64,000 nucleotides of DNA from assembly GCA_964548025.1 (NCBI GenBank), contig CAZJRI010000009.1:5518-69517 (forward strand). Reading direction: 5' to 3'. Below, in pieces: positions 54,289 through 63,250 of the stretch. Made by a program: the position numbers and the translations under genes. The DNA comes from JAHRVQ01 sp964548025. GTDB taxonomy: Bacteria > Pseudomonadota > Gammaproteobacteria > Pseudomonadales > Azotimanducaceae. Position 1 is the stretch's first letter. Every line of letters starts with the position of its first letter. A model generated the notes under the pieces. It did not search any database, was not told the origin of the DNA, and worked only from the letters and a program-made list of their open reading frames with translations.

Positions 54289-54702
54289 ATGGAATTCAAT
54301 GAGGCAATCGCAAAATCATTTATGCGTGAAATGACAGACGGCCTGCCGGGCATGTTGGGTTTTAGAATCACCGGTGCCTCACCAGGAAAAATGACTGGAA
54401 GCTTCGACGTCAAGGACGAACTCATTACACAGTTCGGCAATATGCATGGTGGTGTGTTATCCGCATTCTGCGACCATATGCTTGGGTGTGTCTGTTATCC
54501 TGCGATGAAAAAAGGTCAGTGGGCAGCGACAACAGAATTCAAAATTAATCTCACCCGACCGGTATCCGGCGGTCGCGTTGAAGCGAATGCAGAGATTATT
54601 AATATGGGCCGTACCCAGGCTGTGGTTCGTATTGATGTGTTTAACAATGAGAAACTGGCAGCGACAGCCCAGGGCACAGTAACCATCCGGGACCCGCAGT
54701 AG
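54289..54702 (+). CDS. Hotdog-fold acyl-CoA thioesterase (PaaI family)
   Basis: The 137-residue hotdog protein has the motif FGNMHGGVLSAFCDHMLGCVCYPAMKKG on its central helix. The catalytic acidic residue is likely the Asp in FCDHM. VSGGRVEANAEIINMGRTQAVVRIDVFN completes the fold. It hydrolyses acyl-CoA, presumably salvaging CoA from the pathway around it. ATG 54289 is used; a TTG sits one codon upstream. Confidence 0.88.
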   Translation: MEFNEAIAKSFMREMTDGLPGMLGFRITGASPGKMTGSFDVKDELITQFGNMHGGVLSAFCDHMLGCVCYPAMKKGQWAATTEFKINLTRPVSGGRVEANAEIINMGRTQAVVRIDVFNNEKLAATAQGTVTIRDPQ

Positions 54703-54746
54703 TAATCAGACAAAACTGGAATTATCAAAGAGACGAGGGAAAGACT

Positions 54747-55133
54747 ATGACATTCAAAGGCGTAGATCATATCGTGATCAGGGTAAAAGATATCGATGCT
54801 GGTATTGAAACATGGCGGGACAAGTTCGGCATGGAACTGGAACGTACGGCAGAATCAGAACAACTGGGCATCAAACAGGCTTTCTTCCAGATGGAAAATG
54901 GCGGCTTCATTGAAATAGTTGCGCCAACCAATGATCAGTCCGCTGTTGGCAGGGCTATTGAATCCCGTGGTGAAGGTATGCATACCATGGCACTGGAAGT
55001 AGAAAATCTGGATGAAACAGTGGCCAACCTTGAGAAGAGTGGTGTGCAGTTGATTGGCGTTGGCAGCCCCCAGGTTTTTATCCATCCAAAGTCTGCCAAT
55101 GGAATATTGGTACAGCTATCGCCGAAAAGCTGA
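54747..55133 (+). CDS. VOC-family protein, methylmalonyl-CoA epimerase-like
   Basis: The 128-residue protein has two glyoxalase-type beta-alpha-beta modules. Metal ligands are visible as His in GVDHIVIRVKD, Glu in FIEIVAP and His in GMHTMALEVENLD. The pattern fits methylmalonyl-CoA epimerase and related vicinal-oxygen-chelate enzymes. It lies between a thioesterase and an enoyl-CoA hydratase gene, all on the plus strand. Confidence 0.82.
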   Translation: MTFKGVDHIVIRVKDIDAGIETWRDKFGMELERTAESEQLGIKQAFFQMENGGFIEIVAPTNDQSAVGRAIESRGEGMHTMALEVENLDETVANLEKSGVQLIGVGSPQVFIHPKSANGILVQLSPKS

Positions 55134-55311
55134 TTTATTAGATCGAATCCAGGAACGATCAGCCAGGAAAAGGTTTCTGGTATCGAGTTCTTCGCTTTCC
55201 GTGAAAACGAGATTGCAGCGTTGTGTCGTGTGTCATGATCGTTGGAGGCTGAAGAAGCAATGGTCTTGAGACCTTTACCCGGTGCACAAAAAAATAAGCG
55301 AGCACGAAATC

Positions 55312-56109
55312 ATGAAAGACTACAGTAGTTATCAATATCTGACGGTTGATTTCAAAGACAGGATAGCCACGATTACCCTGAATCGTCCTGAACGTCGTAA
55401 TGCAGCTCATGATCCCATGCATCAGGAATTGGAGACTATATTTTCTGATGTCGGGTCCGAAGATGATGTCAGAGCCATAGTCGTGACAGGGGCCGGGGAA
55501 ACTTTCTGCGCCGGGGGTGATGCCACATCGATGGATTCAGGCGAATTTATGCCTACAGGTCCGCGGATTCCTTTTAATGGGGTCCGACGACTGGTGAACA
55601 GCATGCTAGATGTAGAACAACCGGTTATTGGCGCAATCAATGGTGACGCAGCAGGTCTCGGTGCGTCCCTGGCACTGTTGTGTGATATTACCTATGCAGC
55701 CGAAGATGCCCGAATCGGAGATACGCACGTCAAGATGGGCCTGGTGGCCGGTGATGGCGGCGCGGTCTTGTGGCCCATGCTGATCGGGATGGCGAGGGCC
55801 AAGCAGTATCTGTTTACGGGTGATTGGATCTCAGGTGCCAAAGCAGCCGAAATAGGACTGGTGAACGAATCAATGCCTGCCGCCGAGGTTCTGCCAGCGG
55901 CAATGGCATTCGCCGAAAGAATGGCGAAGGGCGCACCAATGGCGATCCGTTGGACAAAGTATACGATGAACAAGCTGATACGTGACCAGGTCAATCTTGT
56001 GCTGGATACCGGTATGTTTCTTGAGGCAGCTACCATGGGTACTGACGATCTGAAAGAGGCTGCCGAGGCTTTCCTTGAGAAGCGACCCGCTGATTTCAAA
56101 GGAAATTAA
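55312..56109 (+). CDS. Enoyl-CoA hydratase/isomerase family protein
   Basis: The 265-residue crotonase shows RIATITLNRPERRNAAHDPM, TGAGETFCAGGDATSM, and INGDAAGLGASLALLCDITYA. At the catalytic region it reads ARIGDTHVKMGLVAGDGGAVLWPMLIG. The GDTHVKMGLVAGDGG run is shared with many actinobacterial EchA proteins whose catalytic residues differ from classic hydratase. ATG 55312 is used; a GTG 10 codons earlier (55282) is possible. Confidence 0.88.
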   Translation: MKDYSSYQYLTVDFKDRIATITLNRPERRNAAHDPMHQELETIFSDVGSEDDVRAIVVTGAGETFCAGGDATSMDSGEFMPTGPRIPFNGVRRLVNSMLDVEQPVIGAINGDAAGLGASLALLCDITYAAEDARIGDTHVKMGLVAGDGGAVLWPMLIGMARAKQYLFTGDWISGAKAAEIGLVNESMPAAEVLPAAMAFAERMAKGAPMAIRWTKYTMNKLIRDQVNLVLDTGMFLEAATMGTDDLKEAAEAFLEKRPADFKGN

Positions 56110-56173
56110 TCTGAAGGGCACTAACTTAGGGTATAAATCAAAGCTAGCGGTGAGTAGGACAGATGTGTCTCAC

Positions 56174-57778
56174 CTATCGCTGTCCTTTGAGGTATTTGTC
56201 TCTTAACGCGAACTTCTGCACCTTACCGGACGCGGTAACTGGCAGTTCCTCTACGAACTCCCACTCTCTGGGTGTTTTATGTGGTGCAAGGCGTTCTCTG
56301 AGGTAGTTGTGTAGTTCTTCTTGTGTGACCTGCCCGGAGGGAGCCAGTCGAACGAAGGCGACCACCTGTTCACCCCATTTATCATCCGGAATTCCGACGA
56401 CAGCAACATCTCCGCCCGCGGGATGAGAAAAAAGAACATCCTCAATCTCCACCGGATAGATATTCTCACCGCCTCGAATAATCATGTCTTTGATACGTCC
56501 GACAATTCGGCAATAACCCTCAGAATCCATGGTGGCAAGATCACCTGTATGCAGCCAACCTTCACTGTCGATGGCTGAAGCCGTCGCATCGGGCATATTG
56601 TGGTAGCCTTCCATAACAGCATAGCTGCGGGTGCAGAGTTCACCTGTTACGCCTGTGCTAACGACTTCACCTGTCTCGGTGCTAACGATTCGAACTTCCG
56701 TCTGTGGCAATGGCAGTCCGACGGTTTCTGCCTTGTTTTCGGGTGAATCATCAGGCCGGGTCTTGGTGATGGAACAGGAGGCCTCTGACTGGCCAAATAG
56801 TATAGAGAAGTCCACGTTCATCTTCTCTTCGATATGTCTTACCAGAGTCGCCGGAACTGAGGCGCCGCCACCACCGATAGTTTTCAGCGTACTGAGATCT
56901 CTTTCGGCAAATCCTCCATGCTCCATCATGGCGATTAACACGGTGGGTACCCCACCCATTGCGGTAACCTGCTCGCTTTCACACATGTCGAGGACCAATC
57001 CAGGATCGAATTCCGAAGGTAAAACTAAACTGGCACAGTTGGTGAGTGATCCCATTACCCCGACCACACAACCCGCCACATGAAAGAGAGGTAGGGGATT
57101 CATAAATGCCCCACCTGGCACGAGGCCAAGACCCATACCTACAAATCTTCCGTTGTTGGTGACACCGCGATGTGAGAGAAGCGCTCCTTTCGGTGCACCC
57201 GTCGTGCCTGACGTATATTGAATCTGGGCGACATCCTGTGACGAAACATTGGGAAGAGACTGAGTCGGACTGCCGGATCGACAGAAGTCGTCCCAACCGT
57301 CGAAGGAGATAGCCTCCCTGAGTCCTGGTAGACTTCTCCTCGTTTCATCAACCCAGGTATGCAGAGGATTGTCCCGATACTCAGATACATAGAAAAGACC
57401 AACCGCTTCAGACTGCTTCAGCGCGTATTCGAGTTCCGGTTTTCTAAATGCCGGATTGAGTGGCACAAGAACGAGACCTGCCATACCAACCCCCAATTGC
57501 AGGAATACCCATTCCGGACTGTTCGGACCCCATACGGCGATGCGTTCACCGGGCTTAAAATGGGTTAGCAGCGCTTTTGCTACACTATCGACTTCAGTGA
57601 GCATTTCTCGAAATGACCATCGCCTGTATTCGGAACCAGCCGGTTCACCGTAAACCAATCCGATCTGACCCGGATATTTTTCGGCAGCGTATCTGACTGT
57701 GCTCGAGACAGTTGATTCAAGGACTGGCTCGTTGGAATCTCCCTGAATCTGAGATTTGGTGAGCCCCCTGCTAGACAT
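56174..57778 (-). CDS. AMP-forming acyl-CoA ligase
   Basis: The 534-residue enzyme has IQYTSGTTGAPKGALLSH, FGQSEASCS, the hinge LHTGDLATMDSEGYCRIVGRIKDMIIRGGENIYPVEIE and the lysine in TASGKVQKF. It is the last gene of a five-gene unit (spacings 1-nt overlap, 7, 3, 21 nt) with a second ligase immediately upstream. Its stop is 64 nt from the convergent crotonase gene. Confidence 0.93.
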   Translation of the reverse strand: MSSRGLTKSQIQGDSNEPVLESTVSSTVRYAAEKYPGQIGLVYGEPAGSEYRRWSFREMLTEVDSVAKALLTHFKPGERIAVWGPNSPEWVFLQLGVGMAGLVLVPLNPAFRKPELEYALKQSEAVGLFYVSEYRDNPLHTWVDETRRSLPGLREAISFDGWDDFCRSGSPTQSLPNVSSQDVAQIQYTSGTTGAPKGALLSHRGVTNNGRFVGMGLGLVPGGAFMNPLPLFHVAGCVVGVMGSLTNCASLVLPSEFDPGLVLDMCESEQVTAMGGVPTVLIAMMEHGGFAERDLSTLKTIGGGGASVPATLVRHIEEKMNVDFSILFGQSEASCSITKTRPDDSPENKAETVGLPLPQTEVRIVSTETGEVVSTGVTGELCTRSYAVMEGYHNMPDATASAIDSEGWLHTGDLATMDSEGYCRIVGRIKDMIIRGGENIYPVEIEDVLFSHPAGGDVAVVGIPDDKWGEQVVAFVRLAPSGQVTQEELHNYLRERLAPHKTPREWEFVEELPVTASGKVQKFALRDKYLKGQR

Positions 57779-57799
57779 GATTTATTCCGCTTAAGGTCA

Positions 57800-59356
57800 T
57801 TATTCGGCGCCGTGTATGTCAGTCTTCTGATCCTGCCAGAAGGGTTCCCGGAGGATTCTTCTCAGTATCTTGCCAACTGGTGTCTTGGGCAGTTCATCAA
57901 CGATATGTATCTTCTTGGGTACCTTGAACTTTGCCAGTTTTGTTCTTGAAAATTCGATAAGTGCTTCCGCTGGCGGTTGATTTCCCTGCCTCAGGACGAC
58001 CGAGGCGTTGATTGCTTCTCCCCACTTCTCGTCAGGCACAGAATAGACGCCGCATTCAGCAACGGCTTCATGATCCATGAGAGCGTTTTCAACCTCGGCG
58101 GGATAGACGTTGAATCCTCCAGTGATAATCATGTCTTCCTTCCTGTCTGCGAGATAGAAATACCCTTCGCTGTCTACGCGACCGAGATCTCCCGTTCGAA
58201 GCCATCCCCCCGAAAGGCGGGCTTCATCAAGATCAGGGCGGTGCCAGAATCCAGGGGTGGTCCAGGGTGCGCATAACCAGATTTCACCGACCTCACCAGT
58301 CGCCACATCTGTGCCATCATCATTTCGGATTCGTACTTGCGCCTGGGTACACTCTCTGCCAACTGAGGTGAGACGGGCCTCGTTATTTAATAACGCTTCT
58401 TCATGATCTTGTGGATTCATAAAAGTATTCAGGCCGTAAGCTTCTGTCTGGCCGAAGCCGGTATAAAGAACGGAACCGAGTTTTTCTCGTGCCCTTCTGA
58501 CGAGTGATGGTGCCGCGGGTGAAGCCGCATAGACTACTGCACGCAAACTACTGAGATCTCTCGTATCCGCGTCCGGGTGATCCAGTAGAATTCTGAGCAG
58601 GGTGGGCACAGCCAGCATGATTGTCACTTTTTGATTTTCTATCGATTCGAGAATGGCCACGGGGTCTGCCTCTGGCAGAATGACCAGAGTACCGCCTGCA
58701 ATCCAGCAGCTGTCCATGGCTCTGCCGCAAAAGTGACTGAGTGCCAGTTGTCCCAGCAGATTGTCTTCGGATTGCAGGTCAAAGGTTTGAGCCCAGAAAT
58801 TCATCGCGGCAGCCACACTTGAATAGCTGTGGGTGATGCCTTTTGGATGACCCGTTGTACCCGAACTGTAAAGAATATGTGCGAGTGATGACGGAGGTTG
58901 ATCGACGATCGGTGGTGCTTCACCGTTTGCTTCGGTCAGGGTGGTCAGGTCAACGACATTCTCTGCGGTGTGGAATGATAGTACAGTGATACCTGCATCG
59001 GCGATGCTGATGGCACGGGAATCATCTTCAGGTGACATGGTCATGATAAATCTTGCTTCGGTATCACGAAGCATATAGGCGTGTTCGGGTTCTGTTAGCG
59101 CTCCCAGCATGGGAACGAGTACACCACCAGCGCGGGCGATACCGACGACTGATTCGACATATTCGATACAGTTTCTTTGTATCAATGTAACTCGCTCTCC
59201 CGGTGCCAGGCCCAATTTCATAAGCCCCTTTGCAATCACGTCAGCATTGGCGTTTAGTTCAGCGTAGGTTCGCCTTCTGTCACCGTCTATCAAGGCAATA
59301 AGATGCGGCCAGTGTCTTGCCGCTCTTGCGGGGTAGTGTGAATAAGGATGAATCAT
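57800..59356 (-). CDS. AMP-forming acyl-CoA ligase
   Basis: The 518-residue enzyme has ILYSSGTTGHPKGITHSY, with Ser in place of the usual Thr after Tyr, then TGFGQTEAYG, LRTGDLGRVDSEGYFYLADRKEDMIITGGFNVYPAEVE and the lysine in TPVGKILRR. It starts 3 nt after the citrate-synthase-like gene stop. Having two different ligases in one operon suggests two acids, or a parent acid and a shortened product, are activated. Confidence 0.93.
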   Translation of the reverse strand: MIHPYSHYPARAARHWPHLIALIDGDRRRTYAELNANADVIAKGLMKLGLAPGERVTLIQRNCIEYVESVVGIARAGGVLVPMLGALTEPEHAYMLRDTEARFIMTMSPEDDSRAISIADAGITVLSFHTAENVVDLTTLTEANGEAPPIVDQPPSSLAHILYSSGTTGHPKGITHSYSSVAAAMNFWAQTFDLQSEDNLLGQLALSHFCGRAMDSCWIAGGTLVILPEADPVAILESIENQKVTIMLAVPTLLRILLDHPDADTRDLSSLRAVVYAASPAAPSLVRRAREKLGSVLYTGFGQTEAYGLNTFMNPQDHEEALLNNEARLTSVGRECTQAQVRIRNDDGTDVATGEVGEIWLCAPWTTPGFWHRPDLDEARLSGGWLRTGDLGRVDSEGYFYLADRKEDMIITGGFNVYPAEVENALMDHEAVAECGVYSVPDEKWGEAINASVVLRQGNQPPAEALIEFSRTKLAKFKVPKKIHIVDELPKTPVGKILRRILREPFWQDQKTDIHGAE

Positions 59357-59359
59357 TGG

Positions 59360-60193
59360 CTAGTCCTCGTCAGGTAGATGCCTCTCGTCCGGCCCGGCAT
59401 AGTGTCCTCCCAGTGCATCTGGAATAATCCGCAGGGGGACTCCTTCGCGAATCTCCTCGGTGATATGGGCAAGCAGTGACATGCCGTAGGTCAGGGCGCC
59501 CAGTCCACCTATGATGAGAGGGTCGAATTTGAGGTCGGCCAGTACTGCACCGATTGCGCCTGCCAGGTTAATGGGAATTTTCCTGCCTTTCTGGCGCTCA
59601 AGCTCTTTTTCAATTGAGTCGAGTCTTTTGCCGTGTGGGCCCCACCCTTCAAGTGCCATGGCGAGACCACGAACGGTAATAGCGCGGGGTTCACCTTCCT
59701 TGTGGACTGGATGCCCGAGTCCGGGTACGGCCCCCCTTTTCTCGAGCCAGGATTCAATAGTGCGTTTGGTGCCAGCCATCTCGTCAAGGTCCAGGCTCAC
59801 CGATTCAATCAGCATTTCTGCCGGTTCCTGCGGGGAACCGGTGACCGATCCACTGGCCAACATGCCGCTTGCCAGTGCCGGAATGGCGGATTCGGGAAAA
59901 GCAGAGGCTGTGAATCTCGCTGCACCTGCTGCAGCACTGATAAACTGCTGATCCATACCGCTGCGCAATACCAGGTCAAAAAGCGCGACCTCTCGTTTAT
60001 CCGGCAACTCGCCGGTCAGAATGAGGAAAGCCGACTGGCTATAGGAGAGCCTGGTAATCAGTTCTTCAACCGGATAGCCCCGCACGCTGATTTTTCCGCT
60101 TTGTGCCTGACTGATCCGCGTGGTCCAGTAGTCACTCCAGTCTCCTGAGGCTACATACTGCCCGATATGCCGTTGCTTTATTTCCTCAGTCAT
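59360..60193 (-). CDS. Citrate-synthase-family protein, citryl-CoA lyase-like
   Basis: The 277-residue protein is much shorter than citrate synthase (about 430). It keeps GKISVRGYPVEELITRLSYSQSAFLILTGELPDKRE, a His in VPGLGHPVHKEGEPRA, and IPINLAGAIGAVLADLKFDPLIIGGLGALTYGMSLLAHITEE. This layout is that of citryl-CoA lyase-like proteins. Family chemistry is C-C bond formation or cleavage next to a CoA thioester. Its place between a DUF35/thiolase pair and two ligases is unusual. An AAGGAG site supports the ATG at 60193. Confidence 0.82.
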   Translation of the reverse strand: MTEEIKQRHIGQYVASGDWSDYWTTRISQAQSGKISVRGYPVEELITRLSYSQSAFLILTGELPDKREVALFDLVLRSGMDQQFISAAAGAARFTASAFPESAIPALASGMLASGSVTGSPQEPAEMLIESVSLDLDEMAGTKRTIESWLEKRGAVPGLGHPVHKEGEPRAITVRGLAMALEGWGPHGKRLDSIEKELERQKGRKIPINLAGAIGAVLADLKFDPLIIGGLGALTYGMSLLAHITEEIREGVPLRIIPDALGGHYAGPDERHLPDED

Positions 60194-60200
60194 AGGCTGT

Positions 60201-60668
60201 CTACTCCTTTTCGTTTGAAGTTGCTGTTGGTGAGACTGTTGGCGTTGAAGAATCCCCGGCAGGAATGAATCTTGGCAGAAGAAATCCGGAAGTCTCTTCA
60301 AAAACAACCTGAACAGACATGCCGATACTCACCGACTCCGGTTCGCAGCCGACTACGTTGGATACTATTCGTACGCCCTCATCCAGATCGATGAGAGCGA
60401 CGACATAAGGAGAAGGAATAGCCGGGTGATATGTGCGTCTGTAGATGACAAAACTGAAGACATTACCCCGTCCGGAGACTGGCTTTGTGCCAAGATCAGA
60501 TGACCAGCATGAGGGACATACCGGTCCTCCCGGCAGGAACAGATGTTTACAGGCGTGGCAGATACTGACCTCAAGTGATCCCTGCTGGCAGGCATCCCAG
60601 AAGGGCTTCGTGAAAACAGTCGGTTGAGGCAGGGGATAAGGAATCTGATCGTTCTCCTGATTGTCCAT
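60201..60668 (-). CDS. DUF35 zinc-ribbon/OB-fold protein, partner of the adjacent thiolase-like protein
   Basis: The 155-residue protein has a lead helix (TKPFWDACQQGSLEVSIC), a two-CxxC zinc ribbon (CHACKHLFLPGGPVCPSC) and an OB-fold (GRGNVFSFVIYRRTYHPAIPSPYVVALIDL). The start codon overlaps the upstream stop by one base (TAATG), so translation is coupled to the thiolase-like gene. The pairing is that of ChsH2/Ltp2-type aldolase complexes. Confidence 0.88.
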   Translation of the reverse strand: MDNQENDQIPYPLPQPTVFTKPFWDACQQGSLEVSICHACKHLFLPGGPVCPSCWSSDLGTKPVSGRGNVFSFVIYRRTYHPAIPSPYVVALIDLDEGVRIVSNVVGCEPESVSIGMSVQVVFEETSGFLLPRFIPAGDSSTPTVSPTATSNEKE

Positions 60669-61810
60669 TAGACCTCCTGTGTACCCAATATCAAAGTGCT
60701 GTGGGTGTTCATGCCCAGACCGTGGCCGCTGATGAGGGCAGTCTGTGCGTTATTAATCTGTCGATCTTCAGCCTCGGCCCGCAGTTGTCGCACGGCTTCA
60801 ATCAGATGCAGCATTCCACCGCCGTAGGCTTCTGCCAGCAAACCGCCACTTGTATTGACGGGCGTATCTCCATTCGGACCGATCCGTCCACCTTCAACGA
60901 ATGGACCTGCTTCTCCTCGCTCGCAGAATCCATAATCTTCGAGCTGCATCAAAACCACGTTTGTAAAACAGTCGTATAACTGCACCACATCAATATCGTC
61001 AGGTTTCAGGCCAGCTCTTGCAAGCGTCTCGGGGCCACATCGTGCAGATGGTAAATTATCGAAATGATCGGCTGACGACCAGGTGCCGAAACTGTGTGCC
61101 TGACCATGGCTGAGGATATTGACCTTCGGCTTTCGTAAATCAGCAGCGCGGTCAGCGCTTGTCACAAGAACAGCCGCTGCACCGTCGGAGACAAGACAGC
61201 AGTCCGGCCGCCTCAATGGTTCGACGATATATTTAGAGGCCATGTATTCGTCAATCGTGAGCGGGTCACGCAGGTAGGCATTAGGATTCCTGGCTGCGTG
61301 TGCCCTTGCTGCAATTGCTACCTCGGCAAAGTGTTCTTCCCTCGTGTTCCACTTAAACATATGACGTTGTGCCGCGAGTGCGTGCATGCCTGCAGCACCA
61401 AACAATCCATAGGCAGCTTCATCTCCTCGAGCGTAGTCGAAGGATCCTGGTGAAGAAAGTGGCGCATCGCCATAGACGCAAAGACAGACCGAACACATAC
61501 CTGCCTCGATTGCCTGGACAGCCCTTTGGACTATCGCGACGCTACCGGCACCGCCTAGAATTTCGGAACCGGTGTAGGCAGGATTGAGACCGAGCATCTG
61601 CCCCAGTGCCAGATAATGAGGGGTGATACCGTTGACGATGCCCTGGGCGGGGCCAGGATCGGTTACAAGTCCGTCTATGTCTGCCGGAATCAACCCTGAA
61701 TCCTCTACCGCCTTGAGGGCCGCTTCAACTTCGAGATCAAGGGCTGTACGACCGGTGAGTTTGCCGAAGGGTGAATGGCCCACACCGGCGATTAGTACTT
61801 TGTCAGTCAT
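60668..61810 (-). CDS. Thiolase-fold protein, probable Ltp2-like aldolase
   Basis: The 380-residue protein has the overall SCP2-thiolase fold (ALDLEVEAALKAVEDSGL, RPDCCLVSDGAAAVLVTSADRA). The nucleophile region reads AYTGSEILGGAGSVAIVQRAVQAI, with Ala where Cys is expected. The GHP-type His loop is NTSGGLLAEAYGGGMLHLIEAVRQLRA, with Tyr in its place. The C-terminal catalytic Cys is replaced in ISGHGLGMNTHS. Loss of these residues with an adjacent DUF35 partner fits the retro-aldolases that remove steroid or acyl side chains. It is first in the five-gene operon. Confidence 0.82.
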   Translation of the reverse strand: MTDKVLIAGVGHSPFGKLTGRTALDLEVEAALKAVEDSGLIPADIDGLVTDPGPAQGIVNGITPHYLALGQMLGLNPAYTGSEILGGAGSVAIVQRAVQAIEAGMCSVCLCVYGDAPLSSPGSFDYARGDEAAYGLFGAAGMHALAAQRHMFKWNTREEHFAEVAIAARAHAARNPNAYLRDPLTIDEYMASKYIVEPLRRPDCCLVSDGAAAVLVTSADRAADLRKPKVNILSHGQAHSFGTWSSADHFDNLPSARCGPETLARAGLKPDDIDVVQLYDCFTNVVLMQLEDYGFCERGEAGPFVEGGRIGPNGDTPVNTSGGLLAEAYGGGMLHLIEAVRQLRAEAEDRQINNAQTALISGHGLGMNTHSTLILGTQEV

Positions 61811-62012
61811 TCAGAATTGGTCTCCAGATGGTTCCTGTCCGGAATGAGAATCCTCTGACGCGGATATCACAACCTGGAATATCCGTTGGCTAGTGACTCA
61901 TTCGCGCTCGAAAGAAACAGTTCCTGCGATTCATGACTGCGTTCAAGAATCGGGCAATATGCAGACATTATGCTACATCTTAATCGAATGATACAATTAT
62001 ATTGAGTGTCAC

Positions 62013-62041
62013 TTGACAATAAAGTGATTTCTCCCTAAGTT
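62013..62041 (+). promoter_or_regulatory. Candidate sigma70 promoter for the acyl-CoA dehydrogenase gene
   Basis: A perfect TTGACA (62013-62018) and TAAGTT (62036-62041) are 17 nt apart. The -10 is weak. It would give a leader of about 55 nt that contains the 14-bp repeat. The rest of the 292-bp spacer holds nothing else. Confidence 0.45.
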
Positions 62042-62069
62042 TGTTCTCCCGTGAAACTGCAGGCAGGTG

Positions 62070-62111
62070 ATTCAATGGAGCTAATTCAATGGAGCTGATT
62101 TTATGGAGCTA
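62070..62111 (+). repeat. Three tandem 14-bp copies that duplicate ribosome-binding site and start codon
   Basis: Units start at 62070, 62084 and 62098 and read ATTCAATGGAGCTA, ATTCAATGGAGCTG and ATTTTATGGAGCTA. Each holds an ATG followed by GGAG, so GGAG of one copy lies 8 nt before the ATG of the next. The third ATG (62103) opens the acyl-CoA dehydrogenase gene. The first two open seven-codon frames (MELIQWS at 62075-62098, MELILWS at 62089-62112) that end overlapping the next start. Confidence 0.9.
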
Positions 62112-63245
62112 AGGCATACCCAAGAACACGAGGTGATGAGCCATACCCTGAGGGAATTCGTGAACCGTGAAATCAAAGCCAATACCCTTGAATGGGAGAG
62201 AGAAGGCGAGGTGCCGCGAGAGATATTCACAAAGCTTGCTGACCTCGGATTCCTTGGGGTTCGGTTGTCTACCGATTACGGTGGCGGTGGCCAGGACTTT
62301 TGGTTCACAGCAATATTGCTTCAGGAACTGATGCGTTGTGGCTCGATCGGTGTCGCTGTGGCGATCATGGCCCATGCTGAATTTGCAACCAAGGTAATTG
62401 ATCGCGGAGGATCTCACGAACTTAAATCAAAATACGTAAAAGCAGCCGCTGAAGGCAGCCTGATAGGTGCGCTTGGGGTATCGGAACCTGATGCAGGCAG
62501 CGATGTTGCTGGTCTTCGCACCCGGGCAGAGCGAGATGGGGATGAATACGTCATCAATGGCTCAAAGCTGTATATCAGCAACGGCACCATCGCTGATTAT
62601 ATAACCACCGCGGTTCGCACCAGCGATGCGGGTCACAAAGGTATTTCACTCATCGTCGTCCCCGCAGATTCAAAGGGGCTGACGCGCTCGAGACTTAAGA
62701 AAATAGGCACTCATGCTTCTGATACGGCTGAGCTGTTTTTTGAGGATTGTCGGGTACCCGCTGAGAATCTCGTCGGAAAGGAGAATGAGGGTTTTCGGCA
62801 GATCATGGAAGGATTTGAAGGAGAACGACTGGTGCTCTCGGTAATGGCCTGCAGCCAGGCCCGACTCCTGTTTGAAGAAGCACGCAACTGGGGGCATGAC
62901 CGTAAAGCCTTCGGTCAGTCGATCCTGGGGTTTCAGGTCTGGCAACATCGCATGGCAGATATCCTGACTCAGATTGAAGCCGCTGAGACGCTGACTTTCA
63001 GGGCCATTGATATGTATGTTAAGGGAGAATCGGCAAACTCGATTATCTCAATGGCGAAACTGTTTGCCACTGAGATGGCGCTCGATACCGCCAGGGAATG
63101 TGCTCAGATTCAGGGTGGACTCAGCCATATGGAAGACTGCCTGATCGGTCGTCTCTACAGGGATTCCCTGGCGCTGACAATCGGCGCGGGTACCAGTGAG
63201 ACCATGCGAAATATCATTGCCAGAAGTAATAATTTGGTGGGGTGA
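62103..63245 (+). CDS. Acyl-CoA dehydrogenase
   Basis: The 380-residue FAD-dependent enzyme shows ALGVSEPDAGSDVAGLRTRAERDGDEYVINGSKLYISNG, TELFFEDCRVPAENLVG-type segment TAELFFEDCRVP, and QIQGGLSHMEDCLIGRLYRDSLALTIGAGTSE near the end. The MCAD-type catalytic Glu position (YEGT) is Ala here (GAGT). The likely base is the Glu in FEGERLVL, as in isovaleryl- and long-chain types. It introduces an alpha-beta double bond. An enoyl-CoA hydratase gene follows after 5 nt. Confidence 0.93.
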   Translation: MELRHTQEHEVMSHTLREFVNREIKANTLEWEREGEVPREIFTKLADLGFLGVRLSTDYGGGGQDFWFTAILLQELMRCGSIGVAVAIMAHAEFATKVIDRGGSHELKSKYVKAAAEGSLIGALGVSEPDAGSDVAGLRTRAERDGDEYVINGSKLYISNGTIADYITTAVRTSDAGHKGISLIVVPADSKGLTRSRLKKIGTHASDTAELFFEDCRVPAENLVGKENEGFRQIMEGFEGERLVLSVMACSQARLLFEEARNWGHDRKAFGQSILGFQVWQHRMADILTQIEAAETLTFRAIDMYVKGESANSIISMAKLFATEMALDTARECAQIQGGLSHMEDCLIGRLYRDSLALTIGAGTSETMRNIIARSNNLVG

Positions 63246-63250
63246 ACGCT

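Noticed and set aside
56149..56185. Overlapping GGTGAG/CTCACC and GGACAG/CTGTCC pairings between convergent genes
   Set aside because: Mutually exclusive short stems without a T-run; not enough to call a terminator or switch.
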